Shown here: positions 10,503-19,626 of the stretch, piece by piece
Layout: each line of letters begins with the position of its first letter
Numbering within the stretch: the stretch's first letter is position 1
Assembly (NCBI RefSeq): GCF_014196115.1
Contig: NZ_JACIDB010000009.1
Coordinates: 61,795 to 125,794 of the forward strand
Direction: 5' to 3'
DNA: 64,000 nt
Source: Sphingomonas aquatilis
GTDB taxonomy: Bacteria > Pseudomonadota > Alphaproteobacteria > Sphingomonadales > Sphingomonadaceae
Notes under the pieces: generated by a model
Database searches by the model: none
Told to the model about the DNA's origin: nothing
Seen by the model: the letters and a program-made list of their open reading frames with translations, nothing else
Program-made: the position numbers and the translations under genes

Positions 10503-11423
10503 TCAGGCGGTCGATCCGACGACCAGACAGGCGAGGAACATCAGCAACCCCGCAAAGCGGTTGCTGCGAAAGCGCGCCAAGGCATTGCCGCCATCGTCCG
10601 GCACCAGCGTCGTCACCTGCCAGCCGAGATGCAGCGCGACGGGCACCAACGCGGCCAACGCGAGCGGATCGGCATGCACCAGCCCAATCGCCCCTGCCCA
10701 GCACAGCACCGCCAGCAGGTAGAAGCCGGCCGTCCCCGATCGCACCCGCGCCCCCATCCGCAGGGCCGACGAGCGCACGCCGATCAGCGCATCGTCCTCG
10801 CGATCCTGCAGCGCATAGATCGTGTCATAACCGATCACCCAGGCGATACAGCCGGCGTAGAGCAGCCACAGCGGTGTCGACAGCGCACCCGCCACCTCCG
10901 CCCAGCCGACCAGTGCCGCCCAGGAAAACACGAGGCCCAGCCACGCCTGCGGCCACCAGGTGATCCGCTTCATGAACGGATAGGCCGCCACGGGCGCCAG
11001 GCTCGCCAACGCGACGATCTTGGCCAGCGTGCCGAGCTGGAGCAGCACCACCAGCCCGACCAGACACAGTGCGACCAGCCACACCCAGGCGAGCCGCACC
11101 GACACCAGCCCGCTCGGGATCGGCCGCGCCCGCGTGCGCGCCACCTGCGCGTCGAGGTCGCGATCGACGATGTCGTTGTACACGCAGCCCGCACCGCGCA
11201 TCGCAATGCTGCCGGCAAGGAACCACAGCAGCAGCGGCCAGCGCGCGATCCCGCCCCCCGCGAGCGCGATCGCCCACGCACCCGGCCAGAACAACAGCCA
11301 CCAGCCGATCGGCCGGTCGAGCCGGGCCAGCAGCGCCAGTCCCCGCGCACGGGGCGGCAGGCGGCCGACCAGACCGCGATGTTCGCTGTCGGGGACGATA
11401 TCGGTGGGGGGATGCGCGGCCAT
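10503..11423 (-). CDS. ubiA: 4-hydroxybenzoate polyprenyltransferase UbiA
   Basis: Membrane prenyltransferase that attaches the polyprenyl tail to 4-hydroxybenzoate in ubiquinone synthesis. The 306-residue product from ATG 11423 has about eight to nine hydrophobic helices. Both Asp-rich prenyl-diphosphate/Mg2+ motifs are present: NDIVDRDLDAQVARTRARP and DTIYALQDREDD. A longer TTG-initiated form (11459) is possible but unneeded. The gene is first in a minus-strand run with pmbA and the phosphatase. It is divergent from the small membrane protein/rsmE pair, leaving about 135 bp for promoters. Confidence 0.95.
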   Translation of the reverse strand: MAAHPPTDIVPDSEHRGLVGRLPPRARGLALLARLDRPIGWWLLFWPGAWAIALAGGGIARWPLLLWFLAGSIAMRGAGCVYNDIVDRDLDAQVARTRARPIPSGLVSVRLAWVWLVALCLVGLVVLLQLGTLAKIVALASLAPVAAYPFMKRITWWPQAWLGLVFSWAALVGWAEVAGALSTPLWLLYAGCIAWVIGYDTIYALQDREDDALIGVRSSALRMGARVRSGTAGFYLLAVLCWAGAIGLVHADPLALAALVPVALHLGWQVTTLVPDDGGNALARFRSNRFAGLLMFLACLVVGSTA

Positions 11424-11557
11424 GCTCCGCCTTTGCCGCGCGACACCGCCCGCGGGCAAGGCCGTTCCCGGGCTTTTGCCTCGCTATCGCCGCGAAGATG
11501 CGGCAGATCGTCCGCGATGGACGCTACCCGCCCCTCCTGCCCCCGCCGGAACGACCG

Positions 11558-11746
11558 ATGATCGGCCTGTCGGTCGCGGTCGGCCGCTTCGTCGAGGCGC
11601 TGTTCTGGGCGATCCTGCGCGTCGCGGGCGTGGTGACCGTCGTCGTCGTCGCGATCGCGGTGGGCGCGCTGCTCGTCGCGATCGTCGCCCGCAAAATCTG
11701 GGCGCGGCAGAAGCGCCTGAAGGCCCCATCCGAGCATCGACCATGA
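11558..11746 (+). CDS. Small single-pass membrane protein upstream of rsmE
   Basis: A 62-residue protein with one strong hydrophobic segment (VVTVVVVAIAVGALLVAI) followed by a basic cytoplasmic tail (ARKIWARQKRLK). No family is recognised. Its stop overlaps the rsmE start by 4 bp (ATGA), which argues that it is translated. The start is uncertain: ATG 11558 has GGA about eight bases upstream, while an in-frame ATG at 11498 would add 20 Pro/Arg-rich residues but has no Shine-Dalgarno sequence. Confidence 0.6.
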   Translation: MIGLSVAVGRFVEALFWAILRVAGVVTVVVVAIAVGALLVAIVARKIWARQKRLKAPSEHRP

Positions 11747-12483
11747 CCGCAACGCCCGCCTGGCCGCCGCAATCCACCCCCCGCCTGTTCGTCGAGCAGC
11801 CCCTCGCGCCCGGCCCGCTGCGCATCGACGGGCCGGCGGCGCATTATCTCTTATCGGTGATGCGGACCGCGCCGGGCGATCCGGTGAAGCTGTTCGACGA
11901 CGTCACGGGGGAATGGCTGGCGACCGCAGTGCAGGTCGGGCGCCGCGACCTGACCGTCGACGTGTCGACACGTTTGCGCGAGCGGGAGCCGGTGCCCGAT
12001 CTATGGCTGTGCGCTGCGCCGCTCAAGAAAGGGCGGATCGACTGGCTCGCCGAAAAGGCCTGCGAGCTTGGGGTGGACCGGTTGGTCCCCGTCGTCACCG
12101 CGCGCACCATCGTCGACAAGCTGAAGACCGATCGCCTGCGCGCACACATGATCGAGGCGGCAGAGCAATGCGCCCGCACCGCTCTGCCCGCGGTCGATGA
12201 GCCCGTGAAGCTCGCCGCTTTGCTGCGCGACTGGCCAGCGACGCGCACCTTGTTCTTCGCGGACGAGGCAGGCGGCGATCCCGCCGTCGCGGCGATGCGG
12301 GCGCATCCCGGCCCAGCCGCGATCCTGATCGGTCCGGAAGGCGGTTTCACGGATGCCGAACGCGCGATGATACGCGAACATTCTCAAGCGATTGGCATCA
12401 GCCTGGGGCCCCGCATCCTGCGTGCCGACACGGCCGCGGCCGCGGCGGTCGCATTATGGATGGCGGCTGCGGGCGACTGGTAG
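11743..12483 (+). CDS. rsmE: 16S rRNA (uracil1498-N3)-methyltransferase RsmE
   Basis: RsmE methylates U1498 of 16S rRNA using SAM. The 246-residue product has an N-terminal PUA-like domain (residues 1-75: RLFVEQPL, AAHYLLSVMR). A SPOUT/trefoil-knot methyltransferase domain follows, with LKKGRIDWLAEKACELGV, ARTIVDKLKTDR, the SAM-site loop LIGPEGGFTDAE and the terminal LGPRILRADTAAAAA. The length is normal. The start at 11743 overlaps the stop of the small membrane protein (ATGA). gshA follows 45 bp later on the same strand, a common order in sphingomonads. Confidence 0.96.
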   Translation: MTATPAWPPQSTPRLFVEQPLAPGPLRIDGPAAHYLLSVMRTAPGDPVKLFDDVTGEWLATAVQVGRRDLTVDVSTRLREREPVPDLWLCAAPLKKGRIDWLAEKACELGVDRLVPVVTARTIVDKLKTDRLRAHMIEAAEQCARTALPAVDEPVKLAALLRDWPATRTLFFADEAGGDPAVAAMRAHPGPAAILIGPEGGFTDAERAMIREHSQAIGISLGPRILRADTAAAAAVALWMAAAGDW

Positions 12484-12528
12484 CAAAGCTTGCTGGCGTC
12501 GCTGTTCATCCCCGCGTAAGGGCGCGCC

Positions 12529-13902
12529 ATGACGACCAAGACCGTTATCGCCGAGGGCTCACCCCTCATCGAGTCGCGCGAGCAGCTGATCGCGAGTTTC
12601 GCCCGCGGGGAAAAGCCGCGCGAACGGTGGCGGATCGGCACCGAACACGAGAAGTTCGTTTACAGCACGACCGACCATCACGCGCCGAGCTGGGGCGAGC
12701 CCGGCGGCATCCGCGCACTCCTGACAGAGCTTCAGCAATATGGCTGGCAACCCGTTGAGGAAGGCGGAAACCTTATCGCCCTCACCGGCGCGGACGGCAG
12801 CGTCAGCCTGGAACCCGCCGGCCAGTTCGAACTGTCGGGCGCACCACTCGACAACCTGCACCAGACCTGTGCCGAAACCGGCCGCCACCTGGATCAGGTG
12901 AAGGCCGCGGGTGAGAAGCTCGGCATCGGCTTCCTCGGCCTCGGCATGTGGCCCGACAAGACGCGCGACCAGCTCCCGATCATGCCCAAGGGCCGCTATG
13001 CGATCATGCTGCGCCACATGCCGCGCGTCGGCAGCATGGGCCTCGACATGATGCTGCGCACCTGCACGATCCAGGTGAACCTCGACTATGCGTCGGAAGC
13101 CGACATGGCTAAGAAGTTCCGCGTCGGGCTGGCGCTCCAGCCGCTCGCGACCGCGCTGTTCGCCAATTCGCCCTTCACCGATGGCAAGCCCAACGGCTTC
13201 CTGTCGTATCGCAGCCATATCTGGTCGGACACCGATCCCGCCCGCACCGGCATGCTGCCCTTCGTGTTCGAAGACGGCTTCGGGTACGAACGCTACGCCG
13301 ACTATATGCTCGATGTGCCGATGTACTTCGTCTACCGCGACGGTCGCTACATCGATGCCGCCGGCCTGTCGTTCCGCGACTTCCTGAAGGGCGAGCTTAG
13401 CGTCCTCCCTGGTGAAAAGCCGACGCTGGACGACTGGAATGATCATCTGTCCACCGCCTTCCCCGAAGTGCGATTGAAGACCTTCCTCGAAATGCGCGGG
13501 GCCGATGGTGGTCCGTGGGGCCGTATCTGCGCCCTGCCCGCTTTCTGGGTCGGCCTGCTCTACGACGATGCCGCGCTCGATGCGGCGTGGGACGTGGTGA
13601 AGGACTGGAGCCTCGCCGAACGACAGGCGCTGCGCGACGCAGTGCCGCGGATGGCGCTCGACGCGCCGCTGCCGGGTGGCGGACGGCTGGCCGATATCGC
13701 CGGCACCGTGCTCGACATCGCCCACGCCGGCCTCGCCGCGCGCGCGCGGATTAACGGCATCGGCGAAAACGAAACCGGCTTCCTCGATCCGCTGCGCGAA
13801 GTGGTCCGGAGCGGCAAAGTGCCCGCGCAGGTATTGCTCGATCGCTACAACGGCGCCTGGGCAGGCGACCTCGCCCGCGTGTACGATGAGGCAAGCTTTT
13901 AA
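12529..13902 (+). CDS. gshA: Glutamate-cysteine ligase (plant/alphaproteobacterial type)
   Basis: Catalyses the first, ATP-dependent step of glutathione synthesis. The 457-residue protein belongs to the GCS2-like class of plants and alphaproteobacteria, not the E. coli class. This is shown by RWRIGTEHEKFVY near the N-terminus, the SLEPAGQFELSGAP substrate loop, the MLRTCTIQVNLDY strand, and FLEMRGADGGPWGRICALPAFWVGLLY. A TAAGGGCG Shine-Dalgarno-like sequence precedes ATG 12529. It probably shares a transcript with rsmE. A pair of palindromic repeats follows the gene. Confidence 0.95.
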   Translation: MTTKTVIAEGSPLIESREQLIASFARGEKPRERWRIGTEHEKFVYSTTDHHAPSWGEPGGIRALLTELQQYGWQPVEEGGNLIALTGADGSVSLEPAGQFELSGAPLDNLHQTCAETGRHLDQVKAAGEKLGIGFLGLGMWPDKTRDQLPIMPKGRYAIMLRHMPRVGSMGLDMMLRTCTIQVNLDYASEADMAKKFRVGLALQPLATALFANSPFTDGKPNGFLSYRSHIWSDTDPARTGMLPFVFEDGFGYERYADYMLDVPMYFVYRDGRYIDAAGLSFRDFLKGELSVLPGEKPTLDDWNDHLSTAFPEVRLKTFLEMRGADGGPWGRICALPAFWVGLLYDDAALDAAWDVVKDWSLAERQALRDAVPRMALDAPLPGGGRLADIAGTVLDIAHAGLAARARINGIGENETGFLDPLREVVRSGKVPAQVLLDRYNGAWAGDLARVYDEASF

Positions 13903-13921
13903 AACGGATCGACTGACCATT

Positions 13922-14046
13922 CCTCCCCCGCCAGGGGGAGGTGGCGCCGCGCAGCGGTGACGGAGGGGGAGGAAAGAAACACATCGGTTTCGTGTCCGCC
14001 CCCTCCGCCATGCCTATGGCATGCCACCTCTCCCTGGCGGGGGAGG
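13922..14046. repeat. 125-bp palindromic intergenic element, family A, copy 1
   Basis: Two inverted half-units, CCTCCCCCGCCAGGGGGAGG... and its mirror ...CTGGCGGGGGAGG, enclose a spacer containing ACACATCGGTTTCGTGT. The same element in the opposite orientation lies at 17507-17631, and a half copy at 21119. The arms can fold into a large hairpin, as REPIN-type doublets do. It fills the first part of the 420-bp gap between gshA and the PPK2 gene. Confidence 0.85.
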
Positions 14047-14107
14047 AATTGCTAGGACCGATCGACATTCGTTCACGCCAAGATACGAAGAGGTGAAGAG
14101 AAGACGG

Positions 14108-14238
14108 TTCGCGCAGAGGCGCGGAGGACGCAGAGGTGTCGCGTTTGCCGCGTGAGCGGCCTGTCTATCTCGGCCGAGGTCAAGGCGAAGCGCTGCCACG
14201 CGCGTGACACCTCCGCGTCCTCCGCGCCTCCGCGCGAA
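14108..14238. repeat. Inverted repeat pair, family E
   Basis: The left arm, about 14108-14143, contains GCGCGGAGGACGCAGAGGTG. The right arm, about 14201-14238, is its approximate inverse: CACCTCCGCGTCCTCCGCGC. About 57 bp separate them. This is a second, unrelated palindromic family in the gap before the PPK2 stop. No gene is seen here. Confidence 0.7.
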
Positions 14239-14322
14239 CAAAACCCTTTTTTCCTCGGGTCTTTCCGCTCGTCGAAAAATCCATCACGACGGTGAATGTC
14301 GATCCGCCCCAAAAGCGCGCGC

Positions 14323-15093
14323 CTACCGCCCCAACGCGGCCCGCGCGACACGCTCCAGTTCGGCATCGAGAGGCGGCGGCGTCATATCCACCGCAGCTTC
14401 GAGCTGGTCGGCGACCTCCGTCAGCGCGTGAATGCGCGCCGCCTTCTTGTCGTTGCCGTTGATCACCGTCCAGGGCGCGCCGCCCGTGTCGGTGCGGGCG
14501 AACATGTCGTGCATCGCGGCAAGATACTCCTCGCGTTTGGCGCGGTTGCGATAATCCTCCATCCCCGTCTTCCACCGCTTCCACGGATCGTCCAGCCGCG
14601 CCTCCAGCCTCTTGTCCTGTTCCTTCTGCGACACCTGGACGAACAGCTTGACCAGTGTGGTGCCGCTCTCGGCCAGTTCCGCCTCGAACGCATTGATCGC
14701 GTCATAGCCCGCGCGCCATTCGGCCTCGCTGGCAAAGCCCTCGACCCGCTCGACCAGCACACGGCCGTACCAGCTGCGGTCGAAGACGATGATGTTGCCC
14801 GGCTTGGGCAGGCGGGTCTGGAAGCGCCACAGGAAATCATGCGCCTTTTCCTCCGCACTCGGCGCGGCGATCGGATAGACTTCGAAATAGCGCGGGTCCC
14901 ATTCCGCGGTCAGCCGCTGGATGATGCCGCCCTTGCCCGCCGCGTCCCAGCCTTCCAGCATCACGACGGCGCGGCGGCCATGGACGATATGGGCGACGAG
15001 GATCTGCTCCAGCCGCTCCTGCAGCGCGGCGAGGTCGCGCTTGTAATGGCCCTTATAGGCCTGCTTCTTGTCGTAATCGCGCAGGTCGATCAT
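14323..15093 (-). CDS. ppk2: Polyphosphate kinase 2 family protein
   Basis: PPK2 enzymes transfer phosphate between polyphosphate and nucleoside di- or monophosphates. The 256-residue single-domain protein has the P-loop GWDAAGKGG (about residues 48-56), the lid/Walker-B stretch NIIVFDRSWYGRVLVERV, and ARLDDPWKRWKTGMEDY typical of the family. A single-domain PPK2 of this size could be class I (ADP/GDP phosphorylating) or class III; I cannot settle which. I use ATG 15093 (MIDLRDYDKK), where family similarity begins; an in-frame ATG at 15126 overlaps the upstream permease. ppk1 and ppx lie 7-10 kb away in the same window. Confidence 0.9.
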   Translation of the reverse strand: MIDLRDYDKKQAYKGHYKRDLAALQERLEQILVAHIVHGRRAVVMLEGWDAAGKGGIIQRLTAEWDPRYFEVYPIAAPSAEEKAHDFLWRFQTRLPKPGNIIVFDRSWYGRVLVERVEGFASEAEWRAGYDAINAFEAELAESGTTLVKLFVQVSQKEQDKRLEARLDDPWKRWKTGMEDYRNRAKREEYLAAMHDMFARTDTGGAPWTVINGNDKKAARIHALTEVADQLEAAVDMTPPPLDAELERVARAALGR

Positions 15094-15115
15094 GCGTCGG
15101 TCCGTCCTATCGCTC

Positions 15116-16507
15116 CTAACCTTCATCGGGAACGTGAACGCTCCAGTCGCCGCGACGACGCAGGACGAACCAGTAATAGGCCGCGGATGCGACGATCTGC
15201 GCGCCCGTCATCAGCAGCCCGGGCCGCCCCTCGCTCGCGTCCTGCCAGCTCGTCCACACGACATAGGCAAGCGCAACCAGCGTCACGACCGGGGCGATCG
15301 GATACAGCGGCATGCGATAGCGCGCATGCGCCGTCGCCCCGGTGCGCCGCCCGACCATCGCGGCGATCGCGATGCCGGCGTAGATCGCGACGAGGCCGGT
15401 CCCGCTCAGCACCAGCAACAGCGTCAGCGGCAGGAAGCAACAGGCGACGCCCACCCCCCCGACGATCAGCGTGCCGACCCAGGGCGACCCGAAGCGTGGG
15501 TGAATGCGCGTCATCCACAGGTCGATCGGCCGCCCCCAGCTGCCGTCGCGCGCGGTGCCGTAGAAGAAGCGCGAACAGGCCAGGATGCAGGCGATGATCG
15601 CGTTGACGATCGCGATCACGACGCCGATCGCGGTCGCATCCGCCACCCAGCCGTTACCGCGCAACCGCGCGATCAGACCGAACGGATCGCTGGCGGTGGT
15701 CAGCGCATGCAGGTCGGGCGCGCCCATCAGCACGGCGATCGTCGGGACGATCTCGAACAGCAACGTCAGGACGAGGCTTGCCAGGATCGCCCGCGCGATC
15801 AGCCGCGACGGCTCCTTCATCTCCTCACCGAAATAAACCGCGGCACCATAGCCGTTCAGCGCGAAGATCGCGATCGAGGTGGCAAGGCCGATCCCCGCGG
15901 CCGATGCCGGCACCATCGCGCCGCCGTCCGGCATCACCGGCGCGGTCAGCAGCACGGCGAACGGCCGCACCACGTCCGACCAGCCGAGCGCGGTGACGAC
16001 GAGCAGCGCCAGCACTTCGCCCGCCAGAAACAGGCCGGTGATCCAGGCATTCACGCGGATCTGCAGCAGCGCGATCAGCGTCGATGCCGCGACGACCGCG
16101 ATCGCGACCGGCACCGTCGGCAGGCCCGGATAGACGGTGGACAGAACCGCACTGATCCCCAGCGCCGCGGCGGGCGGAAAGAACAGATTGTTGAAGACGT
16201 TGACGCCCAGCATCACGAATCCGGACAGCGGCCCCAGCGTCTTGGCGACGGCGACATATTCGCCGCCCGCGACGGGCCATGCGCTCGACAGCTCGGCATA
16301 GACGAAAGCCGTCGCGACGCAGACGATCCCCGCCAGGATCAGCGCCCAGATCGTCCCCGTCCCCGCCACCTGCAACATGCCCGGAATGATGACGAACACC
16401 GACGAAGCCGGCGTCGCCACCGACAAGGTCAGGAACAGGACGCCCATGACACCGAGACTGCGGACGAGCGGGGCCGGCCGTGCCGGAAGCAACTGATCGT
16501 CTAACAT
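15116..16507 (-). CDS. APC-family amino-acid/polyamine permease
   Basis: Integral membrane transporter of 463 residues with about 12 hydrophobic segments. The first helix carries the APC signature loop (SLGVMGVLFLTLSVATPASS). The conserved AWPVAGGEYVAVAKTLGPLSGFV region follows and fits APC superfamily substrate-site helices. The substrate cannot be told from sequence. It lies directly upstream of the PPK2 gene with little or no gap, so they may be cotranscribed. It is divergent from the AIM24-like gene across 139 bp. Confidence 0.88.
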   Translation of the reverse strand: MLDDQLLPARPAPLVRSLGVMGVLFLTLSVATPASSVFVIIPGMLQVAGTGTIWALILAGIVCVATAFVYAELSSAWPVAGGEYVAVAKTLGPLSGFVMLGVNVFNNLFFPPAAALGISAVLSTVYPGLPTVPVAIAVVAASTLIALLQIRVNAWITGLFLAGEVLALLVVTALGWSDVVRPFAVLLTAPVMPDGGAMVPASAAGIGLATSIAIFALNGYGAAVYFGEEMKEPSRLIARAILASLVLTLLFEIVPTIAVLMGAPDLHALTTASDPFGLIARLRGNGWVADATAIGVVIAIVNAIIACILACSRFFYGTARDGSWGRPIDLWMTRIHPRFGSPWVGTLIVGGVGVACCFLPLTLLLVLSGTGLVAIYAGIAIAAMVGRRTGATAHARYRMPLYPIAPVVTLVALAYVVWTSWQDASEGRPGLLMTGAQIVASAAYYWFVLRRRGDWSVHVPDEG

Positions 16508-16646
16508 GACCCCCCACGTCTAACCCCGGGGGCCTAGTGACATGGTTAACGGAGCGAGGGAAGCGACGGAATTGCGCGGCTTGCTACTCGCATTGGTTTT
16601 TGCAGGCGTGGTAGGGCGGTGCATCACCTGAAGAGGACGATGATCC

Positions 16647-17480
16647 ATGCCCTATGAAAGTCCCTGGCAGCAGCAGCGCCGATCGAGCGTCGCGGACGAG
16701 ATCGACTATGAGATCAAGGGCCAGGAATTGCAGTTCCTGGAGATCGAGCTCGACCCCGGCGAAAGCGCGGTCGCAGAGGCGGGCGCGATGGTGTGGAAGG
16801 ACGCCAGCATCGCGATGACCACCGTGTTCGGCGACGGCAGCGGCGCGAGCGGCGGCGGCTTCATGGGCAAGCTGCTCGGCGCGGGGAAGCGATTGGTCAC
16901 GGGCGAAAGCCTGTTCACCACGGTTTTCACGCACGAGGGGTACGGCAAGGCGCGCGTCGCCTTCGCCTCGCCAACGCCGGGCTCGATCGTGCCGCTGCGC
17001 TTGTCGGACCTGGGCGGGCAATTGATCTGCCAGAAGGACGCGTTCCTCGCCGCGGCGAAGGGTGTGCAGCTCGGCATTTATTTCCAGCGGCGGGTCATGA
17101 CCGGGCTGTTCGGCGGCGAGGGCTTCGTGATGCAGTCGCTGACCGGCGATGGCTGGGTCTTCGTCCAGATGGGCGGCACCGTCGTCGAGCGCAAACTGGC
17201 ACCGGGCGAGGAGCTGCACGTCGACACCGGCTGCCTCGCGGCGATGACGCCGTCGGTCGAGTTCGACCTCGTCACGGTCGGCGGCGTGCGCAGCGCATTG
17301 TTCGGCGGCGAGGGCCTGTTCTTCGCGCGGCTACGCGGACCGGGCACGGTCTGGATTCAATCACTCCCCTTCTCGCGCCTCGCGGGCCGCATGATGGCGG
17401 CCGCGAACGGCGGCGGTCAGAACCGCGGCGAGGGATCGGTGCTGGGCGGGTTCGGCGATTGGGTCGGCGGCAACGATTAG
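16647..17480 (+). CDS. AIM24/TIGR00266 family protein
   Basis: A 277-residue protein of the widespread TIGR00266/AIM24 family, which has a beta-prism TRAP-like fold and is linked in fungi to mitochondrial inner-membrane organisation. Its bacterial function is not established. Visible signatures are the beta-rich repeats YEIKGQELQFLEIELDPGE, AGAMVWKDASI, a Gly-rich turn (SGGGFMGKLLGAGKR), QKDAFLAAAKGVQLGIYFQR, and GEELHVDTGCLAAMTPSVEFD. A GAAGAGGA Shine-Dalgarno sequence precedes ATG 16647. It is apparently monocistronic, and a family-A palindromic element follows. Confidence 0.9.
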   Translation: MPYESPWQQQRRSSVADEIDYEIKGQELQFLEIELDPGESAVAEAGAMVWKDASIAMTTVFGDGSGASGGGFMGKLLGAGKRLVTGESLFTTVFTHEGYGKARVAFASPTPGSIVPLRLSDLGGQLICQKDAFLAAAKGVQLGIYFQRRVMTGLFGGEGFVMQSLTGDGWVFVQMGGTVVERKLAPGEELHVDTGCLAAMTPSVEFDLVTVGGVRSALFGGEGLFFARLRGPGTVWIQSLPFSRLAGRMMAAANGGGQNRGEGSVLGGFGDWVGGND

Positions 17481-17506
17481 TCGAACCTGCATCCGACGGA
17501 AAAAAT

Positions 17507-17631
17507 CCTCCCCCGCCAGGGGGAGGTGGCATGCCGCAGGCATGACGGAGGGGGCGGACACGAAACCGATGTGTCGCTAACCTCCCCCTCCGTCACCGCT
17601 GCGCGGCGCCACCTCCCCCTGGCGGGGGAGG
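17507..17631. repeat. 125-bp palindromic element, family A, copy 2 (inverted relative to copy 1)
   Basis: It starts CCTCCCCCGCCAGGGGGAGG and ends CCCCCTGGCGGGGGAGG, exactly 125 bp like the copy at 13922. The spacer reads ACACGAAACCGATGTGT, the exact reverse complement of the spacer in copy 1. It therefore looks like one discrete element in opposite orientation. It lies between the stops of the AIM24-like gene and aspS and may also act as a transcription barrier. Confidence 0.88.
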
Positions 17632-17703
17632 ACTTGTCGTCTGTCTTCCGCAAACCTCGACAACGCCAGACCCGCCGTCGCCGGTAGACCAGCCGCGCGA
17701 AAC

Positions 17704-19524
17704 TTACCCCGCGCTCGGCGCCACCGCCTTGTCGACGTTGACCGTCGGCTGCGGCGGGGTCGCCTGACGGATCGACAGCTCCCGCAGCTGTTGCACCGAC
17801 GCGGGCGACGGCGCGCCCATCAACAGGTCCTCGGCGCGCTGGTTCATCGGGAACAGCGACACCTCGCGCAGGTTCTGCGCGCCGCAGACCAGCATGACGA
17901 TCCGGTCGACACCGGCGGCCATGCCACCGTGCGGCGGCGCGCCGTACTGGAACGCGCGGTACAACCCGCCGAAGCGCTCTTCCACGTCCGCCTTGCTCAG
18001 CCCGACCAGCTCGAACGCCTTCACCATCAGTTCGGGCGACTGGTTACGGATCGACCCCGACGCGATCTCATAGCCGTTGCAAACGAGGTCGTACTGATAC
18101 GCCTTGATCGTCAGCGGATCCTGGTTCTCCAGCGCATCCATGCCGCCCTGCGGCATCGAGAACGGGTTGTGCGCGAATTCGACCTTCTTCGCGTCCTCGT
18201 CATATTCGTAGAAGGGGAAGTCGACGATCCAGCACAGGCGAAACGCGCCCTGCTCGATCAGCCCGAGCTGGTCCGCAACGCGCGTGCGTGCGGCACCGGC
18301 GAGCTTTGCCGCCGCCTCCGCCTTGCCCGCCGCGAAGAACAGGCCGTCATCCGGCCCCAGCCCGAGCGCGGCATAGATCGCCTCCATGCCCTCGGTGCCA
18401 TGGTTCTTCGCGATCGGCCCACCGAACTCGCCGCCCTTGCGGGTGACGTAGCCCAGGCCCGCATGCCCCTCGGCACGCGCCCATTCGTTCATCTCGTCGA
18501 AGAACTTGCGGCTCTTGTCCGCGGTCTTCGGCGCCGGAATCGCGCGGACGACACCGCCACCGGCGACGATCTTCTCGAACAGACCGAAGCCGCTCTGCGT
18601 GAAATGCGCCGACACGTCGGTGATGATCAGCGGGTTGCGCAGATCGGGCTTGTCGCTGCCATACTTCAGCATCGCTTCGTCGTGCGGAATGCGCGGGAAC
18701 TGGCCGCTCGGCGTCACGCTCTTCCCGTCGGCGAAGGATTCGAAGATGCCGGCGATCACCGGCTCCATCGTCTCCCACACCTCTTCCTGCGTAACGAAGC
18801 TCATTTCCAGGTCGAGCTGGTAGAACTCGCCCGGCAGGCGGTCGGCGCGCGGGTCTTCGTCGCGGAAGCAGGGCGCGATCTGGAAATAGCGGTCGAAGCC
18901 CGCCACCATCAGCAGCTGCTTATACTGCTGCGGCGCCTGCGGCAGCGCGTAGAACTTGCCCGGATGGATGCGGCTCGGCACCAGGAAGTCGCGCGCGCCT
19001 TCCGGCGACGAGGCGGTGAGGATCGGCGTCGAATATTCGGTGAAGCCCACGCCTTCCATCCGGCGCCGCATTTCGGAAATCACCTTCGTCCGGCGCACGA
19101 TATTGGCGTGCAGCGTCTCGCGGCGCAGGTCGAGGAAACGATACCGCAGGCGGATGTCCTCAGGGTATTCCTGCTCGCCGGCGACCGGCATCGGCAGCTC
19201 GTCCGCGGCCGACAGCACCGTCGCACCGCGCGCGAACACCTCAATCTCGCCCGTCGCGAGGTTGGCATTCACCGTGCCCGCCGAGCGCGCCTTGACGCTG
19301 CCATCGATCGTCACGACCGATTCGACGCGCACCTGCTCCAGGATGGCGAGCGCGGGCGAATCGCTGTCGGCGACGATCTGGGTGATGCCGTAATGATCGC
19401 GCAGGTCGACGAACAGGACGCCGCCATGGTCGCGCTTGCGATGCACCCAGCCCGACAGGCGAACGGTATCGCCGACGTTGCTCGCGGAGAGCGCGGCGCA
19501 GGTGTGGGTACGATAGGCGTGCAT
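17704..19524 (-). CDS. aspS: Aspartate-tRNA ligase, probably non-discriminating (Asp/Asn)
   Basis: Class II synthetase that charges tRNA with aspartate. It is 606 residues from ATG 19524 (MHAYRTHTC), the bacterial length with an internal GAD insertion domain. Motifs include the anticodon-binding OB fold ([19 protein letters not shown]), [20 protein letters not shown] and [10 protein letters not shown] (motif 2), and [12 protein letters not shown] (motif 3). His33 in RDHGG and a Gly in RSAGTVNAN are the residues associated with non-discriminating AspRS, which also makes Asp-tRNA(Asn). On the minus strand TTGACA (19598-19593) is a possible -35 element, but no good -10 was found. It is divergent from rnd. 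Confidence 0.96.
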   Translation of the reverse strand: MHAYRTHTCAALSASNVGDTVRLSGWVHRKRDHGGVLFVDLRDHYGITQIVADSDSPALAILEQVRVESVVTIDGSVKARSAGTVNANLATGEIEVFARGATVLSAADELPMPVAGEQEYPEDIRLRYRFLDLRRETLHANIVRRTKVISEMRRRMEGVGFTEYSTPILTASSPEGARDFLVPSRIHPGKFYALPQAPQQYKQLLMVAGFDRYFQIAPCFRDEDPRADRLPGEFYQLDLEMSFVTQEEVWETMEPVIAGIFESFADGKSVTPSGQFPRIPHDEAMLKYGSDKPDLRNPLIITDVSAHFTQSGFGLFEKIVAGGGVVRAIPAPKTADKSRKFFDEMNEWARAEGHAGLGYVTRKGGEFGGPIAKNHGTEGMEAIYAALGLGPDDGLFFAAGKAEAAAKLAGAARTRVADQLGLIEQGAFRLCWIVDFPFYEYDEDAKKVEFAHNPFSMPQGGMDALENQDPLTIKAYQYDLVCNGYEIASGSIRNQSPELMVKAFELVGLSKADVEERFGGLYRAFQYGAPPHGGMAAGVDRIVMLVCGAQNLREVSLFPMNQRAEDLLMGAPSPASVQQLRELSIRQATPPQPTVNVDKAVAPSAG

Positions 19525-19626
19525 GATCGTGTCTTCTTCAGGCCGGGGTGACGGGGATGGATGACGGATCGCATCTTCACCCATCCCCTATTTGTCAACC
19601 CGCGCGGGCGGTCTATGGAGCGTCGG

